Below, piece by piece: positions 23,377-34,696 of a DNA stretch of 64,000 bases. The position numbers and the translations under genes are program-made. This DNA is from Adineta vaga (taxonomy: Eukaryota > Rotifera): positions 3,968,001 to 4,032,000 of the forward strand of contig CP075496.1 of NCBI GenBank assembly GCA_021613535.1. The letters are read 5' to 3'. The notes under the pieces are model-generated. The model was not told where the DNA came from, searched no databases, and saw only the letters and a program-made list of their open reading frames with translations. Positions within the stretch are counted from its first letter, which is position 1. Each line of letters begins with the position of its first letter.

Positions 23377-24435
23377 TTAAAGTATTCGTATTGAATCACC
23401 TGCAGTTAATAATCTCACGAGTATTTTCCATGGATAAGGACAAACATCGTGTTTTATTTGTAAATTTACACATCGTTTTGTTCGATGATGTTCTAATTCA
23501 ATTTGATGTTTATTACAATCAATTGTTAATGTTAATTTATCATCTTTTTGAAATAATTCTTCACTATTGCCAGTTTTACTTTCACCATTAACAACTGTAT
23601 GATCAAAATTCCACCATCCATGAACAGAATAATCAAATGTTGGTGAAATAATCTTATGCGATGATGATATAATTCCCAGAAACATATTTTTATTACCTTT
23701 ATTTTCAATTAGAAACGTTACGGAATGTTTTCCCGACGAATATTGATTAATTCCAGTTGTTTGAGATAAACCAGCACGATAATTTGAATGTGTAACAATG
23801 CGATCATTTTCCGATAATTTACATGGTCCAAACATAATAAGAAAATGTTCTGGAACAACTTCACTCATTTTTTCACGACATGGTTCAGGTTTTTCTAATT
23901 CTAATGATGAACATGCAGATGATTGTTTTTCAATAACTTTAATTGTACGAATGACTGACCATGGTTTTTCATCCTCAACAACTGAAATATTCGATGGTTT
24001 TTCTAATAAATCTCGAAGATTTTCTAATTGTTTATTCCATCGTGCAAAATCTAATTCAGTATAATTATCCGTAATTTCACTTGATTGAACTTGTTCATTG
24101 ATTTGATTGAAAGAATTTTGTACTTCCGTTTTTGTTCTATCAATCCATTGTTGAAGATCATGTCGAGCTTTCTCAGCAATTTCACGAATCTTTTCGATTG
24201 ATTTTTCTTCCCATGCATGAATATTTCCAAGTAATGGATGTTCGACTGTATCACGTAAGAGATCTTGTTGAAAATGACCTTGTTTTTGATGAAAAGTTTT
24301 CATTTGTTGTGATAAAGATAATCGATGTTTAAGAAAATGTTTCGTACAAAAAGATTGTTGACAACCAAAACACATTGCTGTACATCCATTTTTCGAACAA
24401 GTTGCACAGATTTTACGTTCAACTTCAAAAGTCAT
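23377..24435 (-). CDS. B-box/coiled-coil/SPRY-like protein, family copy 2
   Basis: About 352 aa, intronless, same order as copy 1: zinc finger (CATCSKNGCTAMCFGCQQSF with following CTKH and HR), coiled coil (WEEKSIEKIREIAEKARHDL, NYTELDFARWNKQLENLRDL) and SPRY-like domain (YSSGKHSVTFLIENKGNKNM, HGWWNFDHTVVNGESKTGN, DKLTLTIDCNKHQIELEHHR, CPYPWKILVRL). The zinc finger loses the Gly-Gly run of other copies. The in-frame ATG at 24433-24435 is preferred over the one at 24492, because family similarity begins there. It is head-to-tail with copy 1 and is clearly diverged from it, so the duplication is not recent. Confidence 0.8.
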   Translation of the reverse strand: MTFEVERKICATCSKNGCTAMCFGCQQSFCTKHFLKHRLSLSQQMKTFHQKQGHFQQDLLRDTVEHPLLGNIHAWEEKSIEKIREIAEKARHDLQQWIDRTKTEVQNSFNQINEQVQSSEITDNYTELDFARWNKQLENLRDLLEKPSNISVVEDEKPWSVIRTIKVIEKQSSACSSLELEKPEPCREKMSEVVPEHFLIMFGPCKLSENDRIVTHSNYRAGLSQTTGINQYSSGKHSVTFLIENKGNKNMFLGIISSSHKIISPTFDYSVHGWWNFDHTVVNGESKTGNSEELFQKDDKLTLTIDCNKHQIELEHHRTKRCVNLQIKHDVCPYPWKILVRLLTAGDSIRIL

Positions 24436-24763
24436 ACTTTCCTTATCACTCTTGATAATAATCAGCTGAATTCGATCGAATACTTTATGCAATTATCATT
24501 TTCATCATTATTTGGTTACAGTTGAATGATTGAATACACTGTTCTATTTTAAAGGCAAACTAATGCGTAATAAATGATGTCGCACATATTGATGACGACG
24601 ATAATGTCACCAAAGTGAAGGAAAGATCAAGTATATAAGAAGAAAAAAACTTTGTTCAATGAACACACAATTAAACCGAAAATAATCGATTTATTCTACA
24701 GATAAAAGAATTTATTTTCTACATAGAAAGGAAAAAAAAATAGAATAACAAAACTAAACTTGA

Positions 24764-27164
24764 TTAAAATCTTGTAATCAGTACTGGTGTTGGTTGACTT
24801 GCTGATATATTTGGTACCGTAAATAAATGATCTTTTCCCGCAGATTTTCTCTTTTCTAATTGTTCTAATAGAGCTAATTGTTTCCAACTATCAATTAATG
24901 TTTGAGCACTATATTCAATTTCTTCTTGATCTTTCATAGAATCAAGTAAACCTCGATGTCTTCCCATACACATTGTTAAGATAAGAATAATTTTACTTGG
25001 TACTGTCAATACTGTTGCAAAACTTGATGTCACTGTTGGATGACCCATGGATAATCCACAACCACCAAATGCACTAATTACTTCAAAGATAACACGAAAA
25101 ACAGTTATTTTTGGATCAACAGGTGTCATATGATAGGAATCAAATGAACAAATGAGAAAGACAAATATAAATAACCATGTTCGAGTTGATGTTAATAAAC
25201 TAAATAAACTAATAACAGCATGACGACAGAAAATAATTAATAAAAGTTTCATTCGAAGAAACGAAATTCGTGCAGAATTTGAACTTCGATCGTCTCTCGA
25301 ATCATCATGTATATCTAATGATAATGCACTTAATCGATGTTGAAGACGTTTTTCATTTAATTGATCAATAGCCATATCAGATCGTGTTGTACGTGCAATT
25401 GATGAATAATATCGTTTTGCTTGAGCTTTTGTTAATGATCCTTGTCGGGATAGGAAATGTTTCATACGATTAAATGGTAAAAATATTTGAATACTTCCAC
25501 GACGATTATTACTTGACACTTTATCTTCTAATTTTTGTTGAGTTTGAATTAACATCCATTCCATTTCAAATGGAGTTTCATTAATCGCACATAACTAAAT
25601 GTAAAACAAGAAACGTTTTCGTTCTTTTGATTTTCAAAAAATCAACATCGACTGACCATTTGAGGTTTAACACCCATTAATAAAACAAATATAAGTAATG
25701 TTCCAGATGCTAATAAACTTAAATCAATCGTTGCATAGCCTTAAATATTTAACTTATTATTTTCAACAATGAATGATTCACAATAAATTACCTGCAAAAC
25801 GTGTATTCGCTGTTTCTAACATGAATATCATAAATCGCGTTCCACCACTATATTTCAATAAATTTGGATTACGATAATCAAGTATTAATGCTACTACGAC
25901 ACCCACTAGAAAGCAATTCAATAAACTCACTTATTTTCTTATGATAATAGTAATAATAACTTACATATTTGTAAAAGAATTGTAATTGTAACGTACAATC
26001 TTGTTTGAATAGATGGAAAAATAACTGTTGATAAACGATGATTATTTAAAAGGATATAATCAAAATAAATTTTATAACGCCAACTAGAAAATAAAATTTA
26101 TCAATCAATATCAACTCATTTTAATGCTTACGGTACTAAAAATTTGAATAGATTAACAACACCACGAATAATAGCTGGAAATAAGGATGTACCAGACATA
26201 ACAACAAATATAATAAAAATATTCATAAAAACATCGTTAACCAACAAACTAATACCACCAGTCCTTAGTAAAAGAAAATTGATTTATATCAATTGAAGAT
26301 TGAACAACAACAAAAAAAAGTGTTTGTTTTACCATGGTGAAAGACCATTTTGATTAAAACCAGTTATTGTAATAACAATAGAAGCATAAAATGGATTCAT
26401 GGTTTGATTTAGTTGTAATAAATCTTCGGGATCATAATGATATTTTAGCCAAATACCCATGGAAATAAATGAAATGAAATAAATAATAAAACAAGTGGAT
26501 AAAATAAGAATAATCACTAATATATAAGCTGTAATGCGTAGACGATGTGCATTTGGTAACGACTGAACACGTGTATACACATCTGAATCAATACTTTCAT
26601 TTGGTACAAGTCGTTTAATAGGTAATATATCATCATCAACTGTTGTTGATGACTCTTCCGAATTAACAACTTCATGTTTAACTCGATAGATTTTAATCAC
26701 AATAGCTGGAATTGTACTTACAGTAATACCTAAAGATCATCATTTTGTTTTCTTTCTATGCAAAGTTTATACTTACCTGAGATCCATGTATAGAATAATA
26801 GAACACTTTGTGATGAACGTTTTAATAATGCAAAATCATAAGTTTGTAAACCACATGTAAACACACATGTCGCACTAACGAACCAACAGTCAATATATGG
26901 AATTTGGTATCCTTCAATAGCACAAACAATGGCACCACAAATTAATGTATTACAAAAGAAGACAAACAGATGTATATAAAAATAATGTCTCATTCGCCAT
27001 TTATAATTAGTCCAAAGTTTATTTAGTTTACTAAACCATTCATTCAATGGAAGTGCAACATTAGCAGCTGCATTAACAGTATCAATACGTGCTTGAAGAA
27101 CATCTTCATTTATACCAGAAAGTGTAGCAAATGAAGCATTACGTTGAAAACCGGCATTATCCAT
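24764..27164 (-). CDS. Trk/HKT-family cation transporter
   Basis: A K+ (or Na+/K+) uptake protein of the TrkH/Trk/HKT superfamily, known from bacteria, fungi and plants. Spliced from about eight exons, roughly 660 aa, with many hydrophobic segments. Four pore loops are seen in order: SATCVFTCGLQTYDF, VITITGFNQNGLSPW, ETANTRFAGYATIDLS and EVISAFGGCGLSMGHP. Each keeps the filter glycine, which in this superfamily favours K+. The signature CMGRHRGLLDS follows the last loop, as in fungal TRK (GRHRGLP). A long cytoplasmic segment between loops 3 and 4 (RRGSIQIFLPFNRMKHFLSR onward) is Ser- and Arg-rich. Introns are short and of the local kind. To my knowledge animals generally lack this family, so horizontal acquisition, perhaps fungal, is likely. 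The C-terminal exon ends PTPVLITRF. Confidence 0.9.
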
Positions 27165-28092
27165 TCGTTTTCAACAATTATCTTTCGTTGAATAACTTTT
27201 GTTCTTGTCAAACAAATGTGAATTTATTTTAGTATTCGTCATATATCGTATATTTCTCTTCGTCTCTATTTTTCTTCTCATAAATGATATTTTCTTCTTC
27301 ATAATTGGTACAAATCATGAAGAAGAAAAAGAAATCAAGAGAGATCTTTTCGTTCGTTTGCTTCTTTTTTTTATTTATTTATTTTTCAACGTCGCATTTT
27401 CTCATTTCTATATCTATATTAACTAGCCAAAGGAATGTCTTTTTATTTGGTACAGACTTTCTTGCTCTCGGCAACGAACTAACACCGATCATGAAGAAAT
27501 GATATATACACATTTTTTGATTTCTTTTGCTCTTTTTCGGACTTAACTTACTCACACATTTGCTTCTTAATTTGATGAGGAAAGTCATAAACTAGAATAT
27601 ATAAACATATAAATGTTATTTCTATATACAATGAATATTGCCCTTGACTTATTAAGAATAGAAAAATATAATAATTAAAAGAAAAATATTTGTTTAACAA
27701 CCCTTAATGTTTTTTTATATCAATCAGCATTTTGATTGAGCATTATAGAAATGTACGGACGAATGTACCAGGTACAAAAATGAATATACTTGTGAATTTT
27801 ATATCAAAATATCATAGACATTATCATTTACACGCGAAAAATTATCCGAACATCTTGATATTCAAGTGTACTTTCAAAAAAACAAAAAACTATATGAACC
27901 CATTGCTTTTCTCTGATGCACTCTGGAAAGATATGTATCACATATAGGATGTCTTGTTTCTTGATTTGATGTATTTCGAAAAGAAAAATGAGCATATATC
28001 GAAGGGATATGAATAGGTTAGATTGATCAAAAGCAGAAAGAAAGTATCACACATGAGTATTCGTATAGCACCAGGATATATATTTCATAGAA
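27165..28092. other. Intergenic, no gene seen
   Basis: Low-complexity T-rich and A-rich sequence. Open frames such as 27199-27426 and 27732-27947 (+) lack similarity and have AT-driven composition. It includes the upstream region of the Trk gene. Confidence 0.5.
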
Positions 28093-28197
28093 TTAATTAT
28101 TGTCTTCTGATTGTGTTATAACAGGCAACATATGTGCTTGTTGTTGTTGTTCAGTCAATGCACGTGATTCATGTAAATATACAGCAAAAGGAACTCC
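28093..28197 (-). other. C7orf25: Distal alternative terminal exon of C7orf25 homologue
   Basis: Preceded by TTCTAG, phase 0. It encodes GVPFAVYLHESRALTEQQQQ and 14 further residues, ending in TAA at 28093-28095. HESRALTE is closer to the human HQPRALTE than the proximal exon is. Confidence 0.75.
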
Positions 28198-30286
28198 CTA
28201 GAAGATAAAAAGAACGCAGATCATACAATCAAAAAAAGGTTCTTTCAAATATAGAAGAAAAAAAAACGAACAAATAAATAAATGAATGATTATAATAATG
28301 TTCTGTCTTATCAGCGTCGTTAATTTTGTTGCTCATGTAAGTGAACAGCATCTGACAAAGTTGGGTTTGTTTTGAGAAAACCTCGAAATGTCAACGGTAT
28401 ACTATCATGAACATAAACATTGAAATGAATTCCCTGGAAACAAGATGAGGTGTACCTAATTGAACTCGATCGCTAAAACTTACTTGTTGTGCAGCAGCTC
28501 GAACAAAACCGCGATTCGATGTCATGGTTACAGCTCGTAAATGATCACCAGTACCAAATATAATTTTTGTTCTAAAACAGAGAAATAGACAAAAAGAATT
28601 TCTTCTGATCAAATCAACCTTGGTTTAATCTTGACACTTTCTTGTAATAAATTTGACCGTTCAGAAAGACAATCAGGAACGACCGTTATCTAAATTATGA
28701 TTGATTGAAATAAATTGAATAGTTAGAAAGAAGAATTTTACTCGAGTAAATAGTTCTTCTGCTCGTTGTTTTTCATTAGGTCCACCGACAATACTAACAA
28801 TTGAATTAAATTCTTCAAATGCTGTTTGACATACATATAATTCTTTATCTAATTGTTCGGAAAAAGATTTTTGTTGATAAAAAAAAAAAGAAATTAGATT
28901 ATGCAAACAAACCTTTCATATAATTTTCTAGCTTTGGTGTAAGACGTTGTGCTCGTTCTAATTGTGCTGGTACTTCAAGCCATTTATTTGGATAACGATA
29001 AATATGACCACCATGTGTTAATTCTGAAACCAGACATATTAATGTACTAACATCAAGATTGATCTTATTTGGTTCATTAGTTGGAATGAAATCTGTATTT
29101 GTATTTAAATCATCATCATCATCGTCGTCGTTATCATTATTTTCATTGTCATCTTCTATTTCACTATCATTTTCTTCGTCACTATCACTTGAACTAAAAT
29201 CATCAACAATTTGTAAACGTTTTTCTACATCTTCATTAACTTCAACAATAGAACCCTAAACGAAGAAAAAAGAATCTTATTTTCATATGAAATCAATATT
29301 AAATAATTGATAGTTTACTTTGACAACGATTCCATTTTTTCGTAATAGATTTGCTAATGGTTCAGTAACACCTTGAACAAAATAGAAGACTATTTCAGGC
29401 GTTTGATAACGTATTTCATTATGACGAGCAGTTTCAAGATATTGCCTCATTGAAATAAGAATCGTACGTTGACCATAGTGGCCATTACCCTACATAATTG
29501 AATTCAGTTTTAGACAAAGAAAACTCTCTCTGTTCTTTCCAGTTCCTTTCATCTTACTTTCCAAATTAAATGAAGAGCTTGTGCATTTCTAGCAATAATT
29601 TTCATCCATGTTCGACCTTCATTATATACTATATCACAGATCAATAATTGATGACGATCATCTTTATATGGGACTAAAACCTAGAAGAAGAAAAAATCAT
29701 TCCTAATTTTATCTTTGATTTACTAAAATATCGTAGAACATACTCCATTTATGTTATCTAAACCAATTTCCTCAATTTGTTCAAGAACAGCACGTAGATG
29801 AGTGAGATTTGAACTTTTTAAATGATTTGCATTTACATCACCTGTACCATTTCGAAGCTAAAGAAATAGAAAAAAATGCCGATGCAATAATGATAACACA
29901 AATTCTTTTCGTTTCTTTTGATAGTTACACTTATCATTCGTCTATGCGAATATTCTGATATCGTAAATATCAACCAATAGTTTTCTACATACTCTTATAG
30001 TTCTTTATAATCAAGATGAAAAGTTCAACTCTATCAATGAAATAATCTCCCTTTGTATTTTTCATTCCGAAACGTTTCTACGTAGATAAAAAAAAAGAAT
30101 TCTATCAATACATACACGTTTAAGAAATCTATCTTCGGCACGAAATTTTCTTTCAAGTTTACCAATACCAGGTATTTTATGATATTGTTGACATTTATCT
30201 ATATATACTTGAACGTCTTCTAATAAAGTATCTAATTCCACGGTTATATTTGCATCATCATCAATTAAGTTTGTTATATCTGTCAT
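28093..30286 (-). CDS. C7orf25: C7orf25/UPF0415 (DUF1308) homologue with two terminal exons
   Basis: A conserved eukaryotic protein of unknown function with a DUF1308 C-terminal domain, reported as PIN-like in fold. Spliced exons give HLKSSNLTHLRAVLEQIEEI, NEGRTWMKIIARNAQALHLI (human TWVKAIGRKAEALHNI), an acidic stretch (DSDEENDSEIEDDNENNDND), NKINLDVSTLICLVSELTHGG, CQTAFEEFNSIVSIVGGPNE and IIFGTGDHLRAVTMTSNRGF. All are collinear with the human protein. The last exon is present twice in tandem, at 28320-28433 and 28093-28197; both begin after an acceptor in phase 0 and both match the family end (GVKFSVFIH in human). The start ATG is 178 bp from the divergent ATP-grasp gene. Intron 1 is about 250 nt, longer than its neighbours. 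Confidence 0.9.
28320..28433 (-). other. C7orf25: Proximal alternative terminal exon of C7orf25 homologue
   Basis: Preceded by TTTCCAG, phase 0. It encodes GIHFNVYVHDSIPLTFRGFL and 17 further residues, ending in TAA at 28320-28322. It is homologous to the distal exon and to the end of vertebrate C7orf25. Confidence 0.75.
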
Positions 30287-30463
30287 CTAGAAAAAAAGAC
30301 GAAACGAAATTTATCAGAAAAGATAATATTTACATAGAAAAAATACGAAAACTTTGTACCGTGCTGACATAGCACGAATTGTCAGCGTGATTCGACGATT
30401 TTTATAAGATTCAATCGAGTATATAAAGATAGGAAGAAACAAAATTTCAATTTATGAATTACA
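30287..30463. promoter_or_regulatory. Shared 5' region, C7orf25 homologue and ATP-grasp gene
   Basis: Only 177 bp separate the two divergent ATGs. It contains a short inverted pattern around 30355-30385 (GTGCTGACATAGCACGAATT followed by GTCAGCGTG), which could pair or bind a factor. No core element was recognised. Confidence 0.4.
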
Positions 30464-31519
30464 ATGACTGTTTACATTATTCATGAAAATGATACTTGGT
30501 TGCCACCATTTCGAAAAGCATTTGAAGCTCTTCAATTACCATTCATTGAATGGAATTTAAGTGAAACACATAGTTATTCATTGAATCAACGACCAAATCC
30601 TGATGCAATCTATTTCAATCGTATTTCACCATCTTCCCATACACGTAATCATCGTTTTTCTTGTGAAATTACAAGTCAACTACTTGACTACCTTTCCTTA
30701 CATTCCTGTCGAGTTATCAATGATCAACGTGCACTTTCACTTGAATTATCTAAAGTAAAACAATATGTTGAATTAACAAAAAGTGGTATACGTGTACCAC
30801 GAACTGCATTTGTTGCAAGTGCAACATCGCTTAATCAAAATGAAATAACGAAAGTAAAAGAAAGTTTTCTTCAAATATTAAAACAAACGGCACGAGAAAA
30901 TTTCTTTAATGAATTAACAAAAAAATGGATACCATTTGTTAGTAAACATAATCGAGCAGGAAAAGGACTTGGTGTTCATCTATTCACCGATGAAAATCAA
31001 TTAGAAAAACAATTTCAAACTTTATTTGATAATCAAACAACGAATGATACGGAAGAATTTTCTATTGATGGAATCTATCTTTTACAAGAATATATTAAAT
31101 CACCTCAACAAGTAATTAATCGTGCTGAATTTATTGGATATAAATTAATGTATGTTATTGAAGTTGACACACGACAAGGTTTTCAATTATGTCCAAGTGA
31201 TGCTTGTCGAAAAACAGCTGATGCCAAATTGGTTAAACAAAGTGCAGATGAAATCAAACATGGATTTGACATACGATCAAATGATTCGCTTAATGAACGA
31301 GAAAAACAAGTTGTTGAACAATTAGAAAAGTTTCTAGAAGAACGACAAATCGAAGTAGCTGGAATTGAATGGGTTGATGATGGGACAAATATTTATGTAT
31401 ATGATGTCAATTGCAACACGAATTATAATGTTGCTGCTGAAACAAGATTTTTTGGTGATATGTATGGGACAGTTAAATTAGGAGAATATTTTCAAAAAGA
31501 ATTACAAAAGAACAAATAA
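30464..31519 (+). CDS. RimK-like ATP-grasp ligase, intronless
   Basis: Probably joins an amino acid to a carboxyl group using ATP, as RimK-type alpha-L-glutamate ligases do; the real substrate is unknown. 351 aa in one exon, in a region where most genes have many introns. Visible motifs are a substrate-domain N terminus (MTVYIIHENDTWLPPFRKAF), the nucleotide-binding Lys and glycine-rich loop (FVSKHNRAGKGLGVHLF), an acidic hinge (YLLQEYI) and the metal-binding end (GIEWVDDGTNIYVYDVNCNTN, with Asp and two Asn). The last matches the ATP-grasp D..E/N...N pattern. No signal peptide or membrane segment. Close relatives would be expected in bacteria, so horizontal transfer is likely; codon use looks like its neighbours, so the transfer is not recent. 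Confidence 0.82.
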   Translation: MTVYIIHENDTWLPPFRKAFEALQLPFIEWNLSETHSYSLNQRPNPDAIYFNRISPSSHTRNHRFSCEITSQLLDYLSLHSCRVINDQRALSLELSKVKQYVELTKSGIRVPRTAFVASATSLNQNEITKVKESFLQILKQTARENFFNELTKKWIPFVSKHNRAGKGLGVHLFTDENQLEKQFQTLFDNQTTNDTEEFSIDGIYLLQEYIKSPQQVINRAEFIGYKLMYVIEVDTRQGFQLCPSDACRKTADAKLVKQSADEIKHGFDIRSNDSLNEREKQVVEQLEKFLEERQIEVAGIEWVDDGTNIYVYDVNCNTNYNVAAETRFFGDMYGTVKLGEYFQKELQKNK

Positions 31520-32379
31520 ATTTCTTTGATAAAAGACGAACATTTGATTCGAGCTAAGTTTATTTGTTGTTGTTGTTGTTTTTATATATTATCATGAAGT
31601 CTTGACAAGCAAACATGGAGACAAAGTTAGAGAACGAGAAAGAGATGAACAGGAAGAAAATGAATGAGCTCGCATCGAATATAGAGCATAAAAATCCAGA
31701 TACAAAAGAAAATGAAGTTTGTAGAAGAGAAGAGAAAAAAATGAAGAATCGCATGCGCTCGTGGATCTATATACAATTCTTTTTTTCTGTCAACAAAAGA
31801 GAAAGAAAACCAGAAGAACTAGAGAGAAGAAACAAACATACACAGAGACGCGTATGGCACACCCACTAGAAAGGAGAGAGGGAGAGAGAGAGAAAGAAGA
31901 AGATCAGTCACACAAATACACACGCGTACTCAGACATCGAGGAAAAGTGTCATCAAACAAACGAAAGAGAGAACAAGAAACCAAATGAAGAGAAAATTTT
32001 TGTTGTTAGGTGGAATGGTCAAATCAAGGTTAGAAACTCGTATATTAGTCTTTGTTTCTTCTTTCTGACAAAGAACAAAATCATAACTCAACGAAAAAAG
32101 GTATAGATTCAACAACGTATATGGTACTTTGTATGTCAGTACGATTAACTTTGAAGATTTGAAGTATGCATAAGGTTTTTAGTTTGTTTTCATTCAAATA
32201 TACACATTCAGGGAAACAAAGAAGAAGAAAAAACGACCTGATTAGACAAAATAAACAAGAAAAATGATGATCTACACACACGTTCATTCAATCACTGTTA
32301 TCAACGGCCGAAAATGGATAAAAATATTTCAAGATGATAAACCAGTTGATGAACCATCTAATGAAATCATTTTTGCATT
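31520..32379. other. Intergenic, purine-rich
   Basis: A (TTG)n run lies near 31563-31579, followed by strongly GA-rich sequence to about 32000. The open frames there (31615-31869 and 31761-31988) consist of Lys, Arg and Glu runs from that composition and are not supported as genes. Confidence 0.6.
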
Positions 32380-33727
32380 TTACAAATGAGAAAAGAAACG
32401 TTTTCTTTCATGATTCTTACCATATGAATTCTGTATATTTGTGGTCGATGATGTCATTTGAGGCATTGTTGTTTCACATCTTCTCATATCATATTGTGTT
32501 TGTGAAGGTGTACAATAGATCGTTGGTGATGTTGATGAACCATCTGGTAAAGTTAATTGTTGTTGTTGAGGATAATAATGATTCGGTCGAACTCCATTGA
32601 CTTTCATTTTATAATTATTTGAATGATCGATATAGGATGGCCAAGATTCATGATGATGATAATTATGCATATCATTTCCTATCCCATTTGATAATGTTGA
32701 ATTAGTATTATCAATTATTGATGACGATTGATAAAGATTAGATGGAGGAGGTGGATGAGGAGAAGGAACCGAGATAGATGGTTTACCGCCTAAACGAAAA
32801 AAAAGCACAGGTTTTTTAAAAAACAAATTAAGATGTATTTTATTTAGTTAATTTAACTGTTTATGTAAGTGTTATGTGTAGATGAAATACTGTTTGGATG
32901 AGATAATCGTCCATAATTATTTGTTAATGTATGTGGTGGAGCTGATGATTGTCGATGAATAACTGGTGTTGTTTGTGGTGGAAGATAATGACTAACAGGA
33001 TGTCCACTAGTTGATGATGGTTGCATGAGATTAACAGTCGTTGAAGATTTATATGGAAAATTGAATGTTTGTGGATCATTTTCATTTTCTAATTTGACTC
33101 GTTTATGTCGATGATCTTCGGATGTTATATTTATAGTTGATGGTGGAGGAACAGATGATTCAAGAGAATCATTCGGAGGTTTTAGTATTGAAGATGAAGA
33201 TGATGGTACAGATAAATCTTTACCTTACAAAACAAAGCGGATCTTATATTTTCGGAACAGAAAAACGTCAAAAATGAAACTTACTGTTCGTTGTTGGATC
33301 AGTTGTGATTGCTGCTGCTGTTGTTGTTGTTGTTGTTGTTGCTGTTGTTGAGACATTGTTTGTATTATTATTAACTACGATAGCATTTGATTGTCCAACA
33401 ATTTCCACACTGAGTATTCCGAGTTCAATGAGGCGTACATTTCCTTGAATAGCAAGTAAATGTAATCGTTCAGCTGCCTCTTTCGGAATATCAAAAGTAA
33501 CTTTAACACTATTCCACGGCTGCACTTTTTTTAATGCAAATCTTCTTCGACCTAAAAATGAAAAAATAAGAATATCAAATCTCTTCTTTCTTTCTTTGTT
33601 CTCTCTTACCAGTGTGAAGTATTTCTCTTAGTTTATCTTTTATTTCATGTAATTTAAGTTTTAATTTTGGATCAAGATAATCAGCTTGACATACAAGTCG
33701 AATTTCAACAAATTCATGTGGTGCCAT
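32380..33727 (-). CDS. ncoa6: NCOA6-like nuclear coactivator, short form
   Basis: NCOA6 is a nuclear receptor coactivator within MLL3/MLL4 histone methyltransferase complexes. The N-terminal region here matches its conserved globular domain: [36 protein letters not shown], then [14 protein letters not shown] (human KVEPWNSVRVTFNIPREAAE and LGILSVQIEG). After it come Thr/Ala runs from a trinucleotide repeat near 33299-33350, and a Ser/Pro/His/Gln-rich region with no fold. About 400 aa in five exons, far shorter than the vertebrate protein of about 2,000 aa. No LXXLL receptor-binding box was seen. The start ATG (33725-33727) is followed by [18 protein letters not shown], in line with the beta strand that opens the domain. 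Confidence 0.8.
33299..33352. repeat. CAA/TTG trinucleotide repeat inside NCOA6-like gene
   Basis: A TTG/CTG run on the plus strand. On the coding strand it is read as ACA/ACT/GCA, giving Thr and Ala runs rather than the poly-Gln of vertebrate NCOA6. Confidence 0.75.
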
Positions 33728-34696
33728 GTTTTGTTTAGCATCGCTGATTTCAAAGAAGAAAAAAACAACAACAACAAGTTATAAATTTGTAAACAATAAT
33801 GATCAGAGATCTTTTATACCTAAGGATTACCGGAAATAGAAAAACATCGATTGCAACTAATGAATCTCAAATGTCTACGGATTCTTTCATCATATTTAAT
33901 TGTATTGTTAATTAGGAAATAATGATTGGCATAGAAGCGAAAAAGAATAATTGATGATTGATTGCATGTTGATTGGTTCAACTGAATAGCCACTGGCCAG
34001 AATGAAGATCTAGTTGTTTATACACCAATGAAATTTCCGTATAGAATTCTCTATAGATGATTTTATTATGAGAAATTGTTTTGTTCAAATTTGAAAAAAA
34101 TCAGTTCTAATGCAAAATCTATTGAAAATATTTTTAGAAATCTTTCATTGAAAAGACAGTTTTTTTCATTACCATAGATTATACAAAACTGTTTTTCTTA
34201 TAGATGTCGTTAGTTATTCCATCATCACATATTGAAACGCTTGATTTTCAATCTCAATCCAAAAATTAAAGATATTTATTTTTTCTTTATTTATAATTTC
34301 ATCAATATAATTCTTTCCTTTTTTTATTACATAAATACATAAAAACACAGAGAAAAAAACGAATAAAACATCTAGTGATTTCTTCATTTTAATAGATATT
34401 GATCCATCGCAAAATAAATAATTTATAAAGAGAAAGAAAACGATAAACAATTAAGACGAAATTGCTTTCTTTACAAAACATGAAGCTATAAAACAAGAGA
34501 CAAAAAAAGGAAAGAATTCACTGGAAACGAGCAGATATATATATATATATACATAAAAGGAAAGTATCTGTATACATGAGAAAAAAAATCTAAATCTTTT
34601 TTATTCTTGTTTACATTCATAGAATTAATTCTAAAGAGAACGAAAGATCTCTTTGTGACGAAAAGAAAATAAAGAAAGAAAATTCTATTATTATTA
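33728..34696. other. Intergenic, no gene seen
   Basis: AT-rich, with a (TA)n run near 34534-34551. Open frames at 34214-34450 and 34486-34767 (-) are hydrophobic low-complexity translations without similarity. It holds the upstream region of the NCOA6-like gene. Confidence 0.5.

Noticed and set aside
31615-31988. Lys/Arg/Glu-rich plus-strand frames
   Set aside because: They arise from GA-rich sequence; no start context, no similarity, no exon structure.
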